Assembly: GCA_026873275.1 (NCBI GenBank)
Contig: JANTUC010000002.1
Span: forward strand, 2,728,001 to 2,792,000
DNA from: Pseudopithomyces maydicus
Lineage: Eukaryota; Ascomycota; Dothideomycetes; Pleosporales; Didymosphaeriaceae
DNA: 64,000 nucleotides
Direction of reading: 5' to 3'
This document shows positions 23,430 through 33,177 of the stretch, piece after piece. How positions within the stretch are numbered: position 1 is the stretch's first letter; the number at the start of each line of letters is the position of its first letter. Both the position numbers and the translations under genes were made by a program. The notes beneath the pieces were generated by a model. That model searched no databases. It had not been told where the DNA came from and saw only the letters and a program-made list of their open reading frames with translations.

Positions 23430-25701
23430 ATGACGGAAACAGCATCCTCAACACCCAATGGGGTGGGGCTCAACGGAACAGAACCATCCGAGGACACAAC
23501 AAAACCACTCAACGTTCTCATCGCAGGAGCGGGAATTGGTGGACTGAGCGCTGCAATTTTTCTTCGTCAACAAGGCCACCATGTCACTCTTTTGGAGCAA
23601 TCAAGATTTGCGAACGAACTAGGAGCTGCTGTTCACATGGCACCAAATGCGACTGGTCTGGTTCTGAGAATGGGTATAGATCTTGAAGAACTTGGCGCTG
23701 TCCCATGCCGAGTACTTTCACAATCCTTGCCAAATGGTAAACCTATGTTTGAAGTTCCTCTGTGGAGGCAAGCAGGAAGATGGCAACATCAATGGCTTTT
23801 GGCGCATCGAGTGGATCTGCATTCGAAGTTAAAGGAGGTAGCAACTAAAAAAGACGGACCAGGGATTCCAGCAGTCCTCCGTACTTCTTGTCGCGTACTC
23901 AGCGTCAACCCGGAAGGCAGTGTTACTCTGGAGTCCGGAGAGAAACTTGAGGCAGACGTCGTCATTGGTGCAGATGGAGTTCATTCAAAAACTCGGTAAG
24001 TATCACAGCGATCAAACATGTCTAACTTCGCTGAATTTATCCTTAGCTATGCTTTGCCTGGGTCAGAAGGCATTAAGCCATTTGGATCTGGAAAGAGTGC
24101 ATTTCGATTCACGATGCCTCGCTCTAGGGCTCTCGAGGATCCTCTCACAAAGCCACTTGCAGAGAAGGAAGGCCACCTCAACATGTTTATGGGCAGGGAT
24201 CGGCGCGTAGTCATATATCCCACACGGAATCACGAACTTTTGAATTTCGTTTGCATCCATCCAACATCGGAATCTCAAGCAAAAGATCAAAAGGCCGATG
24301 ACTGGCAAAGTTCCGCAAATCTGGAGAAAATGCTGGAGGTGTATAAGGACTGGGATCCGGCTGTTCTGAAGATTCTTAGCATGGCTGACAAGGATACACT
24401 GAAAGTGTGGGATCTTTTGGATATGGATCAGCTACCAACATGGTCCGAAGACCGTCTCGTGCTCATTGGAGACGCTGCGCACCCTTTCACACCACGTAAG
24501 TCTTGCTAGAATATCTCTTGGCACGATTGGCTCATATTGAAGCTAACTCTTCAAAGATCAGGGACAGGGTGCAGCTCAAGCTATCGAAGACGCTGCCTCC
24601 TTAGCTTGTGTTCTGCCTCTTGGGACCCCGCTGGCAGAAATTTCTGACCGGCTCAAGCTCTATCAGAAGTGCCGCTACGAAAGAGCATCGACAATACAAG
24701 AATATTCACGTGTTGCTGGAAAAGACATGGGTGATGGTCCACCCTTGGACACAAGCCGCTACACGGACGAAAACTTCGGGTATGACGAATGGCATCACAC
24801 AAGCCAGCAGCTACGTGAGTGGGAGTGGTCTCGAAAACCAAATGCGTATCGTCGCATGCCTGTAGCTTTCGGACCATTCCCTGGTCCCCGTCAAGATCAC
24901 CTTGGCAATCCCAGAGATTGGAAAAAATCAACTTTCAGCACTACGAGTATCAAATTCAGGACATCTCGAACGCTCCTTGAAAACTTACTTCCACCTCAGT
25001 TCAAATTCGTCTCGGCTGATTCAAACTGCTATGCCACGTTTTCCTTGTCTGCACTGAGAAATCTCGAGTGGCTTGGTGGAAATGGATACAATCACTTCGG
25101 CTTATATATCCACGGTGTTCAATACACTAAAAACGATGGCGATAAGATTATTGGGACATATCTTCCTGTGCTTTTCGAGAATCTGGCAGATCCAATCATT
25201 AGTGGACGGGAAGAACTAGGGATGCCGAAAGTGTTTTCATCTCTTGATGTCACCAAATCTGGAGACAACTGGGGCATGACAGCTGGATGGATGGGCAGTA
25301 ACTTTTTGAACATATCGCTGACTGGGATTGGTGCGGAAACTTCGTCCAGCGAGGTGCAGCATCCTGGGGCACCGCCGCCAGCAAAGGAAGAAGGCCTTTT
25401 CTTCCAGAAATACATTCCTACTACAGCCTCGAGCGATAATAAAGAGCGCGGTCAATCCGACGCTAACTACATCAGCTTTCTCTCGAACGACAAGGAAGCG
25501 AAAGCTTTTCGACAAATTGAGCATACATTGATGGCCAAGCGAGCAGAAGTCAAGTTTGACGCACTGGACTGGAAAAAGCTCCCTACCCTACATCACATTG
25601 TTAAACGCTTAGAAGAGATACCCATTTATGAGATCTTAGAGGCGAAAGTTGTGGAAGGTCGTGGTGGCAGTGATGTGAAAGGCGTGGAGAGGCTCTTGTA
25701 A
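23430..25701 (+). CDS. FAD-dependent aromatic monooxygenase fused to acetoacetate-decarboxylase-like domain
   Basis: Exons 23430..23995, 24047..24495 and 24557..25701, giving 719 aa. The N-terminal ~430 residues are a class A flavoprotein hydroxylase (salicylate hydroxylase-like). They show the dinucleotide motif GAGIGGLSAA with VTLLEQ, the DG motif VIGADGVHSKTR and the GD motif LIGDAAHPFTPHQGQGAAQAIEDA, completed by the second splice. The C-terminal ~290 residues resemble acetoacetate decarboxylase. ELGMPK aligns with the active-site peptide, placing the Schiff-base lysine at Lys563, but the next residue is Val instead of the second Lys of the bacterial enzyme. In the fungal cluster it would hydroxylate an aromatic substrate. 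The reaction of the second domain is uncertain. The start is the ATG at 23430, since the frame opens only slightly further upstream. Confidence 0.88.
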
Positions 25702-26309
25702 CTGTTTTTGAAATGGAAAGATCGAACGTGACTGATGCAGCATTCATTCCGCCTTACTCCGCAATCAGTTGACTTTGGTGAGGAATCTTGATCAGTGCTA
25801 ATTAGTGGCTAATCGAATGCCGTTCATGGGTAGCAATCTAAATGTTGATTACATATATCCCATGTAAAACATCATCAGAGAAGGCTCGGAAGCCAGTGCT
25901 TGTCATTTACCATATCTGTTCTGTGTTTAGGGAAAGCGGCAGCAGAGTAGCTGACTGGATGAAAATGCATATATGGTGGAGAAAAAGCTGTTAACCCCTC
26001 TTGTGACGATTGAAAACGGGCGTACATATTCACCGCATGTATATCGCTAGTGCTTTATTCAATAGTATTGAGCTGGAAATTTCTGGATGACTTTAAGATT
26101 CTGTGGTGACGATTTCGATTTTCGATATACGGTACTGTAAGTAGCAACGAAAGCATTATAATATAGCACATGACAACCTTATGCAATTGCAATCATCTAT
26201 CACCATTCTCCTCCTATCTTATATTCAACGTTCCAAACTCTTCCTACTGTCGCTCTCCATACCTGACTCACAGTCTATAAATAGATCAGCGTCATGACTT
26301 CAGCAATCA
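25702..26309. other. AT-rich intergenic region
   Basis: No convincing gene. It holds the monooxygenase 3' end and, on the minus strand at about 26207-26278, a possible second exon of the small gene ending near 26310. Confidence 0.4.
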
Positions 26310-26627
26310 TCAACGTAGGGAAATTCTACTTACGGCCTCAAGCCATACTCCAGTAAACATAACGCCTACAAATGTTCTTTCGACCCCATTTTGATATACT
26401 CTTCTCTGACTCTGGTCCAGCTCAGTGTTTATAGGTCGATATGGGGGTACCCGCCGCTCATTTGTCGGCCAAGTCGCTGGGTTACTGTTGGGCGAGCAGT
26501 CTGGTGAAGGATGTGTATTCAACGAAGTATCAAGTGGATCGGTTGCTGGAGTATGGTGAAGATCATAGTCGGCGAGTGTAGTGCGGAGATTGTAAGTTTG
26601 TGTGTTAGAGGTGGTGGTCACGGACAT
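26310..26627 (-). CDS. Possible small cluster protein, uncharacterised
   Basis: An open frame of about 105 residues starts with MSVTTTSNTQTYNLRTTLADYD. It has a Pro/Asn-rich middle and a conserved-looking C-terminal part (QRRVYQNGVERTFVGVMFTG, then VWLEAV). A GTAAGT donor at the end of WLEA could splice to TATAG|ACTGTG near 26278, adding about 24 residues, so the 3' end is uncertain. It shares a divergent promoter with the ALDH-like gene, including cluster element copy 3. No family is recognised. Coding status rests on composition and position only. Confidence 0.35.
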   Translation of the reverse strand: MSVTTTSNTQTYNLRTTLADYDLHHTPATDPLDTSLNTHPSPDCSPNSNPATWPTNERRVPPYRPINTELDQSQRRVYQNGVERTFVGVMFTGVWLEAVSRISLR

Positions 26628-26771
26628 GGTGGGTGGTGAGACGGTAAATGCGAGTGTGTGGTCTCTGAGCAAGTCAACTCACGACCTAGGCGTATTACGG
26701 GTCACGAGGAATACGCGGTCTCGGTGGTTGTACGCTCCGGGGTGTTGTGGGGCCCTGACGCGGATCGGGGT

Positions 26772-26783
26772 CGGGATGTGGAG
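26772..26783 (+). promoter_or_regulatory. Cluster element CGGGATGTGGAG, copy 3
   Basis: Exact 12-bp copy, 150 bp upstream of the ALDH-like start and 144 bp from the start of the possible small minus-strand gene. It has the same preceding T as copies 1, 2 and 5. Confidence 0.65.
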
Positions 26784-26933
26784 GACCTCCGCACGATATC
26801 CGCTACAGGCGTACCGAGGCGTGACCGGAAATGTGGCAAGGCTGGATGCATGAATTCAATACGATAGCTAGCATCCGTCGTTTTGTAGTATAGGAACCTG
26901 TCTCTCGAATTCGCATCACAACTTCCATCAGTA

Positions 26934-28457
26934 ATGGATGCCATTGCTCTTGCTAACTTGCACGCAACCGCGCTCACCTCGCGTTGCAATAATCCATACT
27001 TCCGCCATGAGCAGTTGAAGTCATTGCATGACGCGCTGCGCAACCAAATAGACTCTATACGTAGTGTTATTCGACAAGACACGACCTGCACAGATACCGA
27101 AGCAACTCTCGAGATAGCAGCTGCGTTGAGGGTTGTAAAAGAGCATTATGCAACAATTGACCCAAAGAGGGAGCTCGCGAACGAATACAAGCCCGCACAT
27201 GCATTAGATGCACAGGACCGAGCCGAGCCCTGGGGCTTAGTATACATAGAGCCGAATTTGGGGCACACATCATTCTTGAGTGTGCTAGGGCCGCTCAGTG
27301 CCGCAATTGCGGCAGGAAATTGTGTCGCTTTGAAAGTAAGGACTTGAACTGAAACATGGAAAATCATATCTGACAGATGTCTATAGCTGGAAACCACTAC
27401 TCGCGCTGTGCCGTGTTTACTTCGCACACTCCTTCCCAAAGCCCTTCAGCCGGATACCTTTCAAATCATCTCAACAACACCGCCTCAAGAGGCATTGGCA
27501 AACGCGTTATCCGTCCGACAAGATCTATCTGCAGTTGATACAACACAATCCCAAATTATCTCTTCATCAGGAAGGGTCATATCGGTCGTTGACCGCACGG
27601 CAGATCTCTCTCTAGCTGCGGAAGCGCTTGTAGCTGCACGATTCAGTTTTGGCGGCACATCACCTTACGCTCCGGATCTTGTCTTCGTGAACGAATTTGT
27701 CAAAACAGCGTTTGTCGAGCAGGTCCTCAGCCATGCAATTCGATACCTTGCAATCACCTCGTCGAACGAGACGGCGTTGTCGAATCAGACCTACCATTCG
27801 AAGAGCCAGGCTACACAGAAAGCCCTTGCATCTCTTACATCGCATAAGGACTGGGATATGAACATCATAACACAAGGATCTGCGGGTGCTGTTGTCGAGG
27901 TCATGAACAAACACACAACTCACAGCCCTCTCCCACAAAAGTCAAATGCGCCGATTCTGGCTATATCTGCCATATCATCACTCGACCACGTCATTGATCT
28001 TATAACGAATGATCCGGAGGAGCGCCTGAGTGCTGCCTACCACTTTGCGGCTCTGACGCACGCAAAGTATCTTTCACAGTTCATTCATGCTGAGGCTACG
28101 TTCATAAATCAAATCCCTTCAGGACTTCTTCTAGGACCTGCGGCACCGCTCTTTCATAAATTTGACGTAGCTCAGCGATATGCAAAGGAACATTTCCAGA
28201 GGGCTTCGCCCATTTTTGCAGAGACTCAGGCTGTAAAATCTGTCTTGAATGCTTCGTCGCATGATGCAGCAAAGATTCTACAAGATGCATCCAAAGAGAT
28301 CTCTCAGAAGAAACGTTCCGAATGGATAGCAATAGGGTTTTTTGAACAAGGGATTCTGATTGGATTAGGTACGTATGGAATACCGATATTGACCTGCTTG
28401 GGAGCTACACTTTTCTTCGGTGTTCGTGCAGGCTTGAGAAGATGGGCTGTGATATAG
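26934..28457 (+). CDS. ALDH-superfamily protein lacking catalytic residues, C-terminal membrane anchor
   Basis: Exons 26934..27335 and 27387..28457, giving 490 aa. The fold is recognised from EPWGLVYIEPNLGHTSFLSVLGPLSAAIAAGNCVALK (broken here only by splicing) and SFGGTSPYAPDLVFVNEFV. At the position of the catalytic Cys of active aldehyde dehydrogenases (GQxC) the sequence is GGTS. The ELGGK loop that carries the general-base Glu is replaced by SSSGRV. The C-terminus ends in a hydrophobic segment (IGLGTYGIPILTCLGATLFF) followed by Arg-rich residues, suggesting a membrane anchor. NAD(P)-dependent oxidation therefore looks unlikely. A scaffold or non-catalytic role, or an unusual chemistry, is possible. 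It lies within the cluster with the element upstream. Confidence 0.8.
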
Positions 28458-28722
28458 ATGTTCCGGGATTTATTGTTAGTAGATGTGTAAATCTTTTTTA
28501 TCCTAAATGTGTCAAGGTTTCTTATTACGCAGAAATACCTTCGATATTCTGATAGACGGTCGTTGTGTTTCGCAATGGTAGCTTTGTGTGAAAGAAATAG
28601 AATCGATCTGAAGCTTATAATTTCATACGCTATTTAGAACTCCAAAGCAGGATATCACAGCTACAAACACATAGACTGATACCAATTGGAACTAGTCTTG
28701 ATATCTCTCAAAGCCAATCCCT

Positions 28723-30493
28723 CTACATCAGTTTCTCGACCCAGTCTGCGGTTGCAATTCGGAGTCTCTTTCCCCAAATCCAATACGGTACAGTCAATAA
28801 GCCAAACAAACCAAGCAACATCCCAAATACACCAAAAGGTATCGCATACCCAGATTTTTGGGTCCAGGTGCCGACAAAGAATGTCCAAGCAAAAGCAATT
28901 ATTGCCCTCGTGCCTGTGACTGCGACAAAGCAATCACCCGCGATAGCAGGATAACTCTCAATGATGTAGTTGAATCCCACGGAAGGTGCTTGCATCAGAC
29001 CAAAAGCTACCATGCCATATGCGAACTGTAACCCTACCCAGGCTTTCGGTGCTGGATTCTGCGCCACCACCCCAAAAATAATAGTACCGGCTGTCGATAT
29101 AAGTAATGCTGGGATAGCGGTAATAATACGGGACTCAGGTTCACTAAAGCCATGGATATCCTTCTTTGCAAGTCTTTTAGTGGTGAAGTCGGCCACGAAA
29201 TAAGTGTAGACACAACCTAAGACTGCGCCGACCAGCCCACCGCAGTTGATAAGGCCTGCATCTTCTCCCCAGAGATAGGGAGGTGAGGCGACAATCTGGG
29301 ACCCTACAGTACTAATGGTTACGATAGCGCCCACAAGCCCGGCATACCAAAGTGAGACAAGCCAGACACCTGGAAGGCGCAGGGTGAGGAAAGGAGCAAT
29401 GAATTTCCTACCAACGCCACCGTGGTACGTGAAAGGCTTGAGGGAGCGAAGAAACGTGTACGGAGCATAGGAAGTCTGTTCAGCTGTGCCAGTGGTCACT
29501 GCGATGTCTTCCGTCTTCTCAGTTGTCGATTTAGTGGTAGGGTCCGCAGTATCTGAGGCCGAAGGAACTGGGCGTTCGTAGAGAGTCTCGGGGAGGAGGA
29601 AAGCGCATATTACGAAAGTGATGGCAGATAGTATGACGTTTGTCCAATGAATCCAGGCAAGACCGTTATGTGCGGCAATGTAGCCGCCAGCTATCGGTCC
29701 AACGAATGAACCCATAGAGAGGAAGATCGTATAAAAGGCCTGGAATAGGTTAACGCTGAGTATAGATTGGACAAGACTTTGGCACATTGCCATCCTTACC
29801 ATGACTCTCCCTCGTTCATGTACAAAGAAGACTTCGCCAACAACGTCAGGTGCAACTGCATCTGCTGGGCCTCCTCCCACACCCATGAAAAATCTCGCCG
29901 CGAGAAGACTGTCGAAGTTCGTTGTAAGTCCGGCCCACATTGACGAGAACGTCAGAAGCAGCAAACTAAGCAGCATGACAGGACGCCTTCCGATTATATA
30001 AGAGAGGGGCACCCAGAACAAGTTTGACGCTCCCAGCATGAGAATGTTGATCTGTTTATCAGTCAGTTTGTCTCGATTTATACGAATGAAGAGATGACCG
30101 ACAGCAATCAACTGCGTTAAATCTTTGAATGGCTTCGGTGGCAGCCCAAAGATAGGTGTCGAGGCGTACACTGGCAGTGCACTAGATATCGACGCGCTCG
30201 TGAAGTTCACCACGAATGGCACTAGGCACATGCTGAAGAGGATCCCATACTTCCGCCATCGCGCGAAGTTCAATGGATCGGCTGGATCAGCAGAGGGCTC
30301 AGGCACCAAACGGACTTCGTCGTGGATTTGATTCGATGCTGTCCATTCAAGATGATCTGCGAAATATCTGTCAATAACAAAGAGCACGGGGAGGCTGCGA
30401 CAGTGTCTTACCAATCAAAGTGACAGTGCCCGGAGGGGTTGCGTTTCGCACCTCTGCCTTCGAGAGACTAAATGCTTGTTTGAAACCTGCCAT
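28723..30493 (-). CDS. MFS transporter (DHA1-like) of the metabolic cluster
   Basis: Complement of join(28723..30051, 30103..30356, 30412..30493), about 554 aa. It is a major-facilitator permease with about 12 membrane segments, GRRPVMLLSLLLLT after TM2 and RFFMGVGGGPADAVAPDVVGEVF in TM4-5. The start at 30493 lies in a short first exon. Its GT donor pairs with the second CAG, giving TLI|DHLEWTASNQIHDEV. A 51-bp stretch (30052..30102) has no stop and keeps frame, but it carries GT..CAG ends and breaks the family sequence, so I treat it as an intron (QLIA|INILMLGASN). The acidic loop between TM6 and TM7 is typical. It presumably imports or exports the cluster substrate. The specificity is unknown. 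Confidence 0.85.
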
Positions 30494-30870
30494 TATGCGC
30501 AGAAGAGATCGCACAATGGCCTGATGGTACGAGAAATAAGGGGGTGTTTTCTCGTATTGAATTTGTAGCACGGTCCTTTGCGCATGGACACCCCATGGGG
30601 TGGTAACATCTGGGGTTTGCGGGATGTGGAGAGACCCCCGCATCCCATAACCCCGGTAAACGCACCTTATAGTATCTTCAGACTACTTAAACATAAGCAC
30701 GGGCATCTTGAAGGATCTAGACTCGGTAGTTCCATGAGTTTTTCAGAACCTCATGATCATGAAGTTCTCAAAGAAGGAAGGTGGGATTCAATTGTTCTAC
30801 CCTGAATCAGGACGCTCAAAAGGCCCGTAAACTATGCATGTTTATGCTTCATTGGCTATTTTCCAAATAT
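30494..30870. other. Intergenic region upstream of the MFS gene
   Basis: It contains cluster element copy 4, which forms the left arm of a GGGATG..CATCCC inverted repeat (30621-30646). No gene is seen. Confidence 0.6.
30620..30631 (+). promoter_or_regulatory. Cluster element CGGGATGTGGAG, copy 4
   Basis: Exact 12-bp copy, 126 bp upstream of the MFS start and on the strand opposite to that gene. The GGGATG part pairs with CATCCC at 30641-30646. Confidence 0.65.
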
Positions 30871-32082
30871 CTAGGATGATCTAGCTTGACGAATAGTACC
30901 TGTACATTCACCGAATCCAACACCAGAATTTGAGTCCCCAGCAATAGCTGTGAACCGCACAGTATCGCCATCTTCCAAGTATCGCAACTCTGATCCATCA
31001 TCCAGCTTCTTAGGCTCTTTTCCATTCATGGTCAACTCCATCAAGCAGGCAAGCTCAGATTCCTTTTCCCCTGACACTGTCCCGGATGCTAAAAGATCGC
31101 CTGTATTCAGTGGACATCCGCCGATCGCATTGTGCGCAAACATCTGTCGAAAGGTCCAATACATGTGTGAAAACCCAACTTTACACACAGTTGTCGTCGT
31201 CCCCTTCCTCACGATCTCCGCTTTGACAGTGAGATTGTATGATGCGCCATTAGGATCGTCTAGATATGGGACGATGGGTTCTTCATGTTCGGGCGCAGCA
31301 ACTTCGAATGCCTTGAGTGCCTCGAGAGTAATCACCCATGGCGATATCGATGTTGCGAAGTTTTTGCCTTTGAAGGGACCAAGCGGATCGCGCATCTCGC
31401 AACCTTGTATATCGCGCGAGCTCCAATCGTTGACCAGTACTAAGCCAAATATATGGTTGTCCATGTCTTTTGCGTGTACATCAACATCAGCAGGGAGTGG
31501 TCTGCCTACGATAGCACCTACTTCGAGCTCGTAGTCCAATGCCTTTGAAGCGCCGAATACTGTCTTCTTGTCCTCAAGGTACTGGCCTATTGGACGGGTT
31601 ACAGTTGTGCCAGAGACGTAAATCGAAGAACAGCGGCCTGCATAACCCATTGGAAAGTTGTGAAATGTTGTTGGTAGCTTCGGTGTACCAAACAAGGCTT
31701 TTGGTGCATTGGTGACATGTTCCCGAGATACTGAGAAATCGGTAAAGTCGCCAATCTGGACCGGAAGTAGCAATTCTACATCTTTGATGTTCTCCGAGGT
31801 ACTTTTGTGAGAGCCATTCTTGTATGTTTCTTGTATGATAGCGCGAACTTTGATATGAGCCTCTTTGGGCAAAGCAGCGAACGTATTGAGTGTTTTCTCG
31901 GCGAATATAGACGATAGGTCGTGTGGTAAATCTTTGAAAAATCCCTCTCTAGAAAGATCAGATAAGAATATGACTTCGTCTCCAATTCGGGTAACAGCTT
32001 GAGGCACTGTTCTCTTCGAAGAGCATGCGATTCCGTAGGGAATGTTGTTTATGCCGAAATGTGCAGCATATGTTTCGGTCAT
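30871..32082 (-). CDS. Fumarylacetoacetase-like C-C hydrolase
   Basis: Intronless, 403 aa, close to the normal length of fumarylacetoacetase (EC 3.7.1.2, which splits fumarylacetoacetate to fumarate and acetoacetate). The N-terminal FAA domain begins NNIPYGIACSS. The active-site features are kept: DFTDFSVSREHVTN (metal Asp and catalytic His), LDYELEVGAIVG (two metal-binding Glu), VNDWSSRDIQ (metal Asp), PLGPFKGKNFATSISPWV, and GDLLASGTVSG. EHVTNAPKALFG differs from the usual NVGxMFR of tyrosine-pathway enzymes, so this may be a specialised paralogue. The start is the first ATG (32082); the frame is open upstream without one. It is divergent from the cupin gene. In context it would hydrolyse the ring-fission product. 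Confidence 0.9.
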   Translation of the reverse strand: MTETYAAHFGINNIPYGIACSSKRTVPQAVTRIGDEVIFLSDLSREGFFKDLPHDLSSIFAEKTLNTFAALPKEAHIKVRAIIQETYKNGSHKSTSENIKDVELLLPVQIGDFTDFSVSREHVTNAPKALFGTPKLPTTFHNFPMGYAGRCSSIYVSGTTVTRPIGQYLEDKKTVFGASKALDYELEVGAIVGRPLPADVDVHAKDMDNHIFGLVLVNDWSSRDIQGCEMRDPLGPFKGKNFATSISPWVITLEALKAFEVAAPEHEEPIVPYLDDPNGASYNLTVKAEIVRKGTTTTVCKVGFSHMYWTFRQMFAHNAIGGCPLNTGDLLASGTVSGEKESELACLMELTMNGKEPKKLDDGSELRYLEDGDTVRFTAIAGDSNSGVGFGECTGTIRQARSS

Positions 32083-32431
32083 GTTGAATCCAATTGTTTC
32101 TTGCTGTGGCAACGTCTTGATACTCTTGAAAATAATCTAATGCGCTGCAAACATAGATAGATGGTAAGTAAAAATCACTTGCTTGTTGTGGTATACAGGT
32201 AGGTCGCATGATGCATCGGCAGTCGGAAACCGTTCTCCACTTCGGGTGCCGGTAGAAGCAGACGTATGTGGTGGGGACGCAACATCATGTTGGATGGAGC
32301 CCGGCATTTAGAACGGTACTTTAGATAATTTAGAATATCTTCACTCACTTTCTTGACTGAAATTAGGCGTTCAGAAACAATTGATTTGAGATTTTACACT
32401 TATCTTATATGAATTTCTGAACAAATCGAAA
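32083..32431. other. Divergent promoter, fumarylacetoacetase-like / cupin genes
   Basis: A 349-bp region without a gene. It carries CGGAAACCG and a degenerate cluster element (see 32224-32246). Confidence 0.6.
32224..32246. promoter_or_regulatory. CGG/CCG pair and degenerate cluster element
   Basis: CGGAAACCG at 32224-32232 is a pair of inverted CGG half-sites. It is followed by CTCCACTTCGGG at 32235-32246, which reads CCCGAAGTGGAG on the minus strand and matches the 12-bp element at nine of twelve positions. A related GTCGGAACCGTTCC occurs upstream of the CocE-type gene. Confidence 0.35.
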
Positions 32432-33004
32432 ATGGCAGAGAAACGATACCAGCCAGCCCCGCAAGAGAGCCCTCTCCGAAGCCTCAACCGTCACATCACA
32501 ACTCACGATGAGTCGACCGGTAAAGCCATCTTCTCGAACGAAGTGCCAGAGCGAGCACCCACACAACTCGTCCCCAGCGCCGTCTTCCGTCAGGGCTATG
32601 TCACAAAGAAGTTTCCAGTACAATTGAATGGAGACGAAGACCTGGATACATACAAATCGTTTCTATCATCACCACCAGGACTTGTGAGCAACAGTGGCAC
32701 AGTTCTTCGCATAGTCGACATGCATCCGGCGTGTACATCGCCAATGCATCGGACAGTATCGCTGGATTATGGCATCGTGCTCGAAGGCGAAGTGGATCTG
32801 GTCTTGGACTCGGGAGAAGTGAGGTCAATGAAGAGGGGAGATATAGCAATTCAAAGGGGAACAATGCATGCTTGGAGGAATAACCACCCGACTGAATGGG
32901 CACGAGTTGCTTTTGTCTTGCAGCCTTGTGAGCCGGTTGAGGTGGGCGGGAAGAAGCTTGGAGAAGATTATGGAGATATGGAGGGCGTCAAGCACTCCGA
33001 GTAG
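32432..33004 (+). CDS. Single-domain cupin protein
   Basis: Intronless, 190 aa. The double-stranded beta-helix motifs are visible: motif 1 around MHRTVSLDYGIVLEGEVDLVL and motif 2 GDIAIQRGTMHAWRN. Motif 1 lacks the full HxH pair (one His, then Asp and Glu), so the metal site is reduced or different from that of classic dioxygenase cupins. Similar small cupins occur in fungal metabolic clusters as isomerases, decarboxylases or proteins of unknown function. It is co-directional with the CocE-type hydrolase 340 bp downstream and divergent from the fumarylacetoacetase-like gene. The specific reaction is unknown. Confidence 0.85.
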   Translation: MAEKRYQPAPQESPLRSLNRHITTHDESTGKAIFSNEVPERAPTQLVPSAVFRQGYVTKKFPVQLNGDEDLDTYKSFLSSPPGLVSNSGTVLRIVDMHPACTSPMHRTVSLDYGIVLEGEVDLVLDSGEVRSMKRGDIAIQRGTMHAWRNNHPTEWARVAFVLQPCEPVEVGGKKLGEDYGDMEGVKHSE

Positions 33005-33100
33005 CTATAATTTACATCGAAAGGCGTACTTTTGCTCGCACACTGCTATAGTGAACTTTTCTCTTTCGCTTTGTTGATGCCCAGGAAACTCTGATGCCGT

Positions 33101-33113
33101 CGGAACCGTTCCG
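33101..33113. promoter_or_regulatory. CGG-N7-CCG inverted repeat
   Basis: CGGAACCGTTCCG is a perfect inverted repeat (CGGAAC, one base, GTTCCG). Inverted CGG triplets are the classic target of dimeric Zn2Cys6 factors. It lies about 230 bp upstream of the CocE-type start. Confidence 0.45.
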
Positions 33114-33124
33114 CGTAGAGACCT

Positions 33125-33135
33125 CGGTCGAACCG
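33125..33135. promoter_or_regulatory. CGG-N5-CCG inverted repeat
   Basis: CGGTCGAACCG, an inverted CGGT/ACCG pair just 11 bp after the CGG-N7-CCG site, in the same promoter. Confidence 0.35.
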
Positions 33136-33177
33136 AAGCGGTTAGTGCGTTCCTACCACAGTAAAGATGGGTTATTC

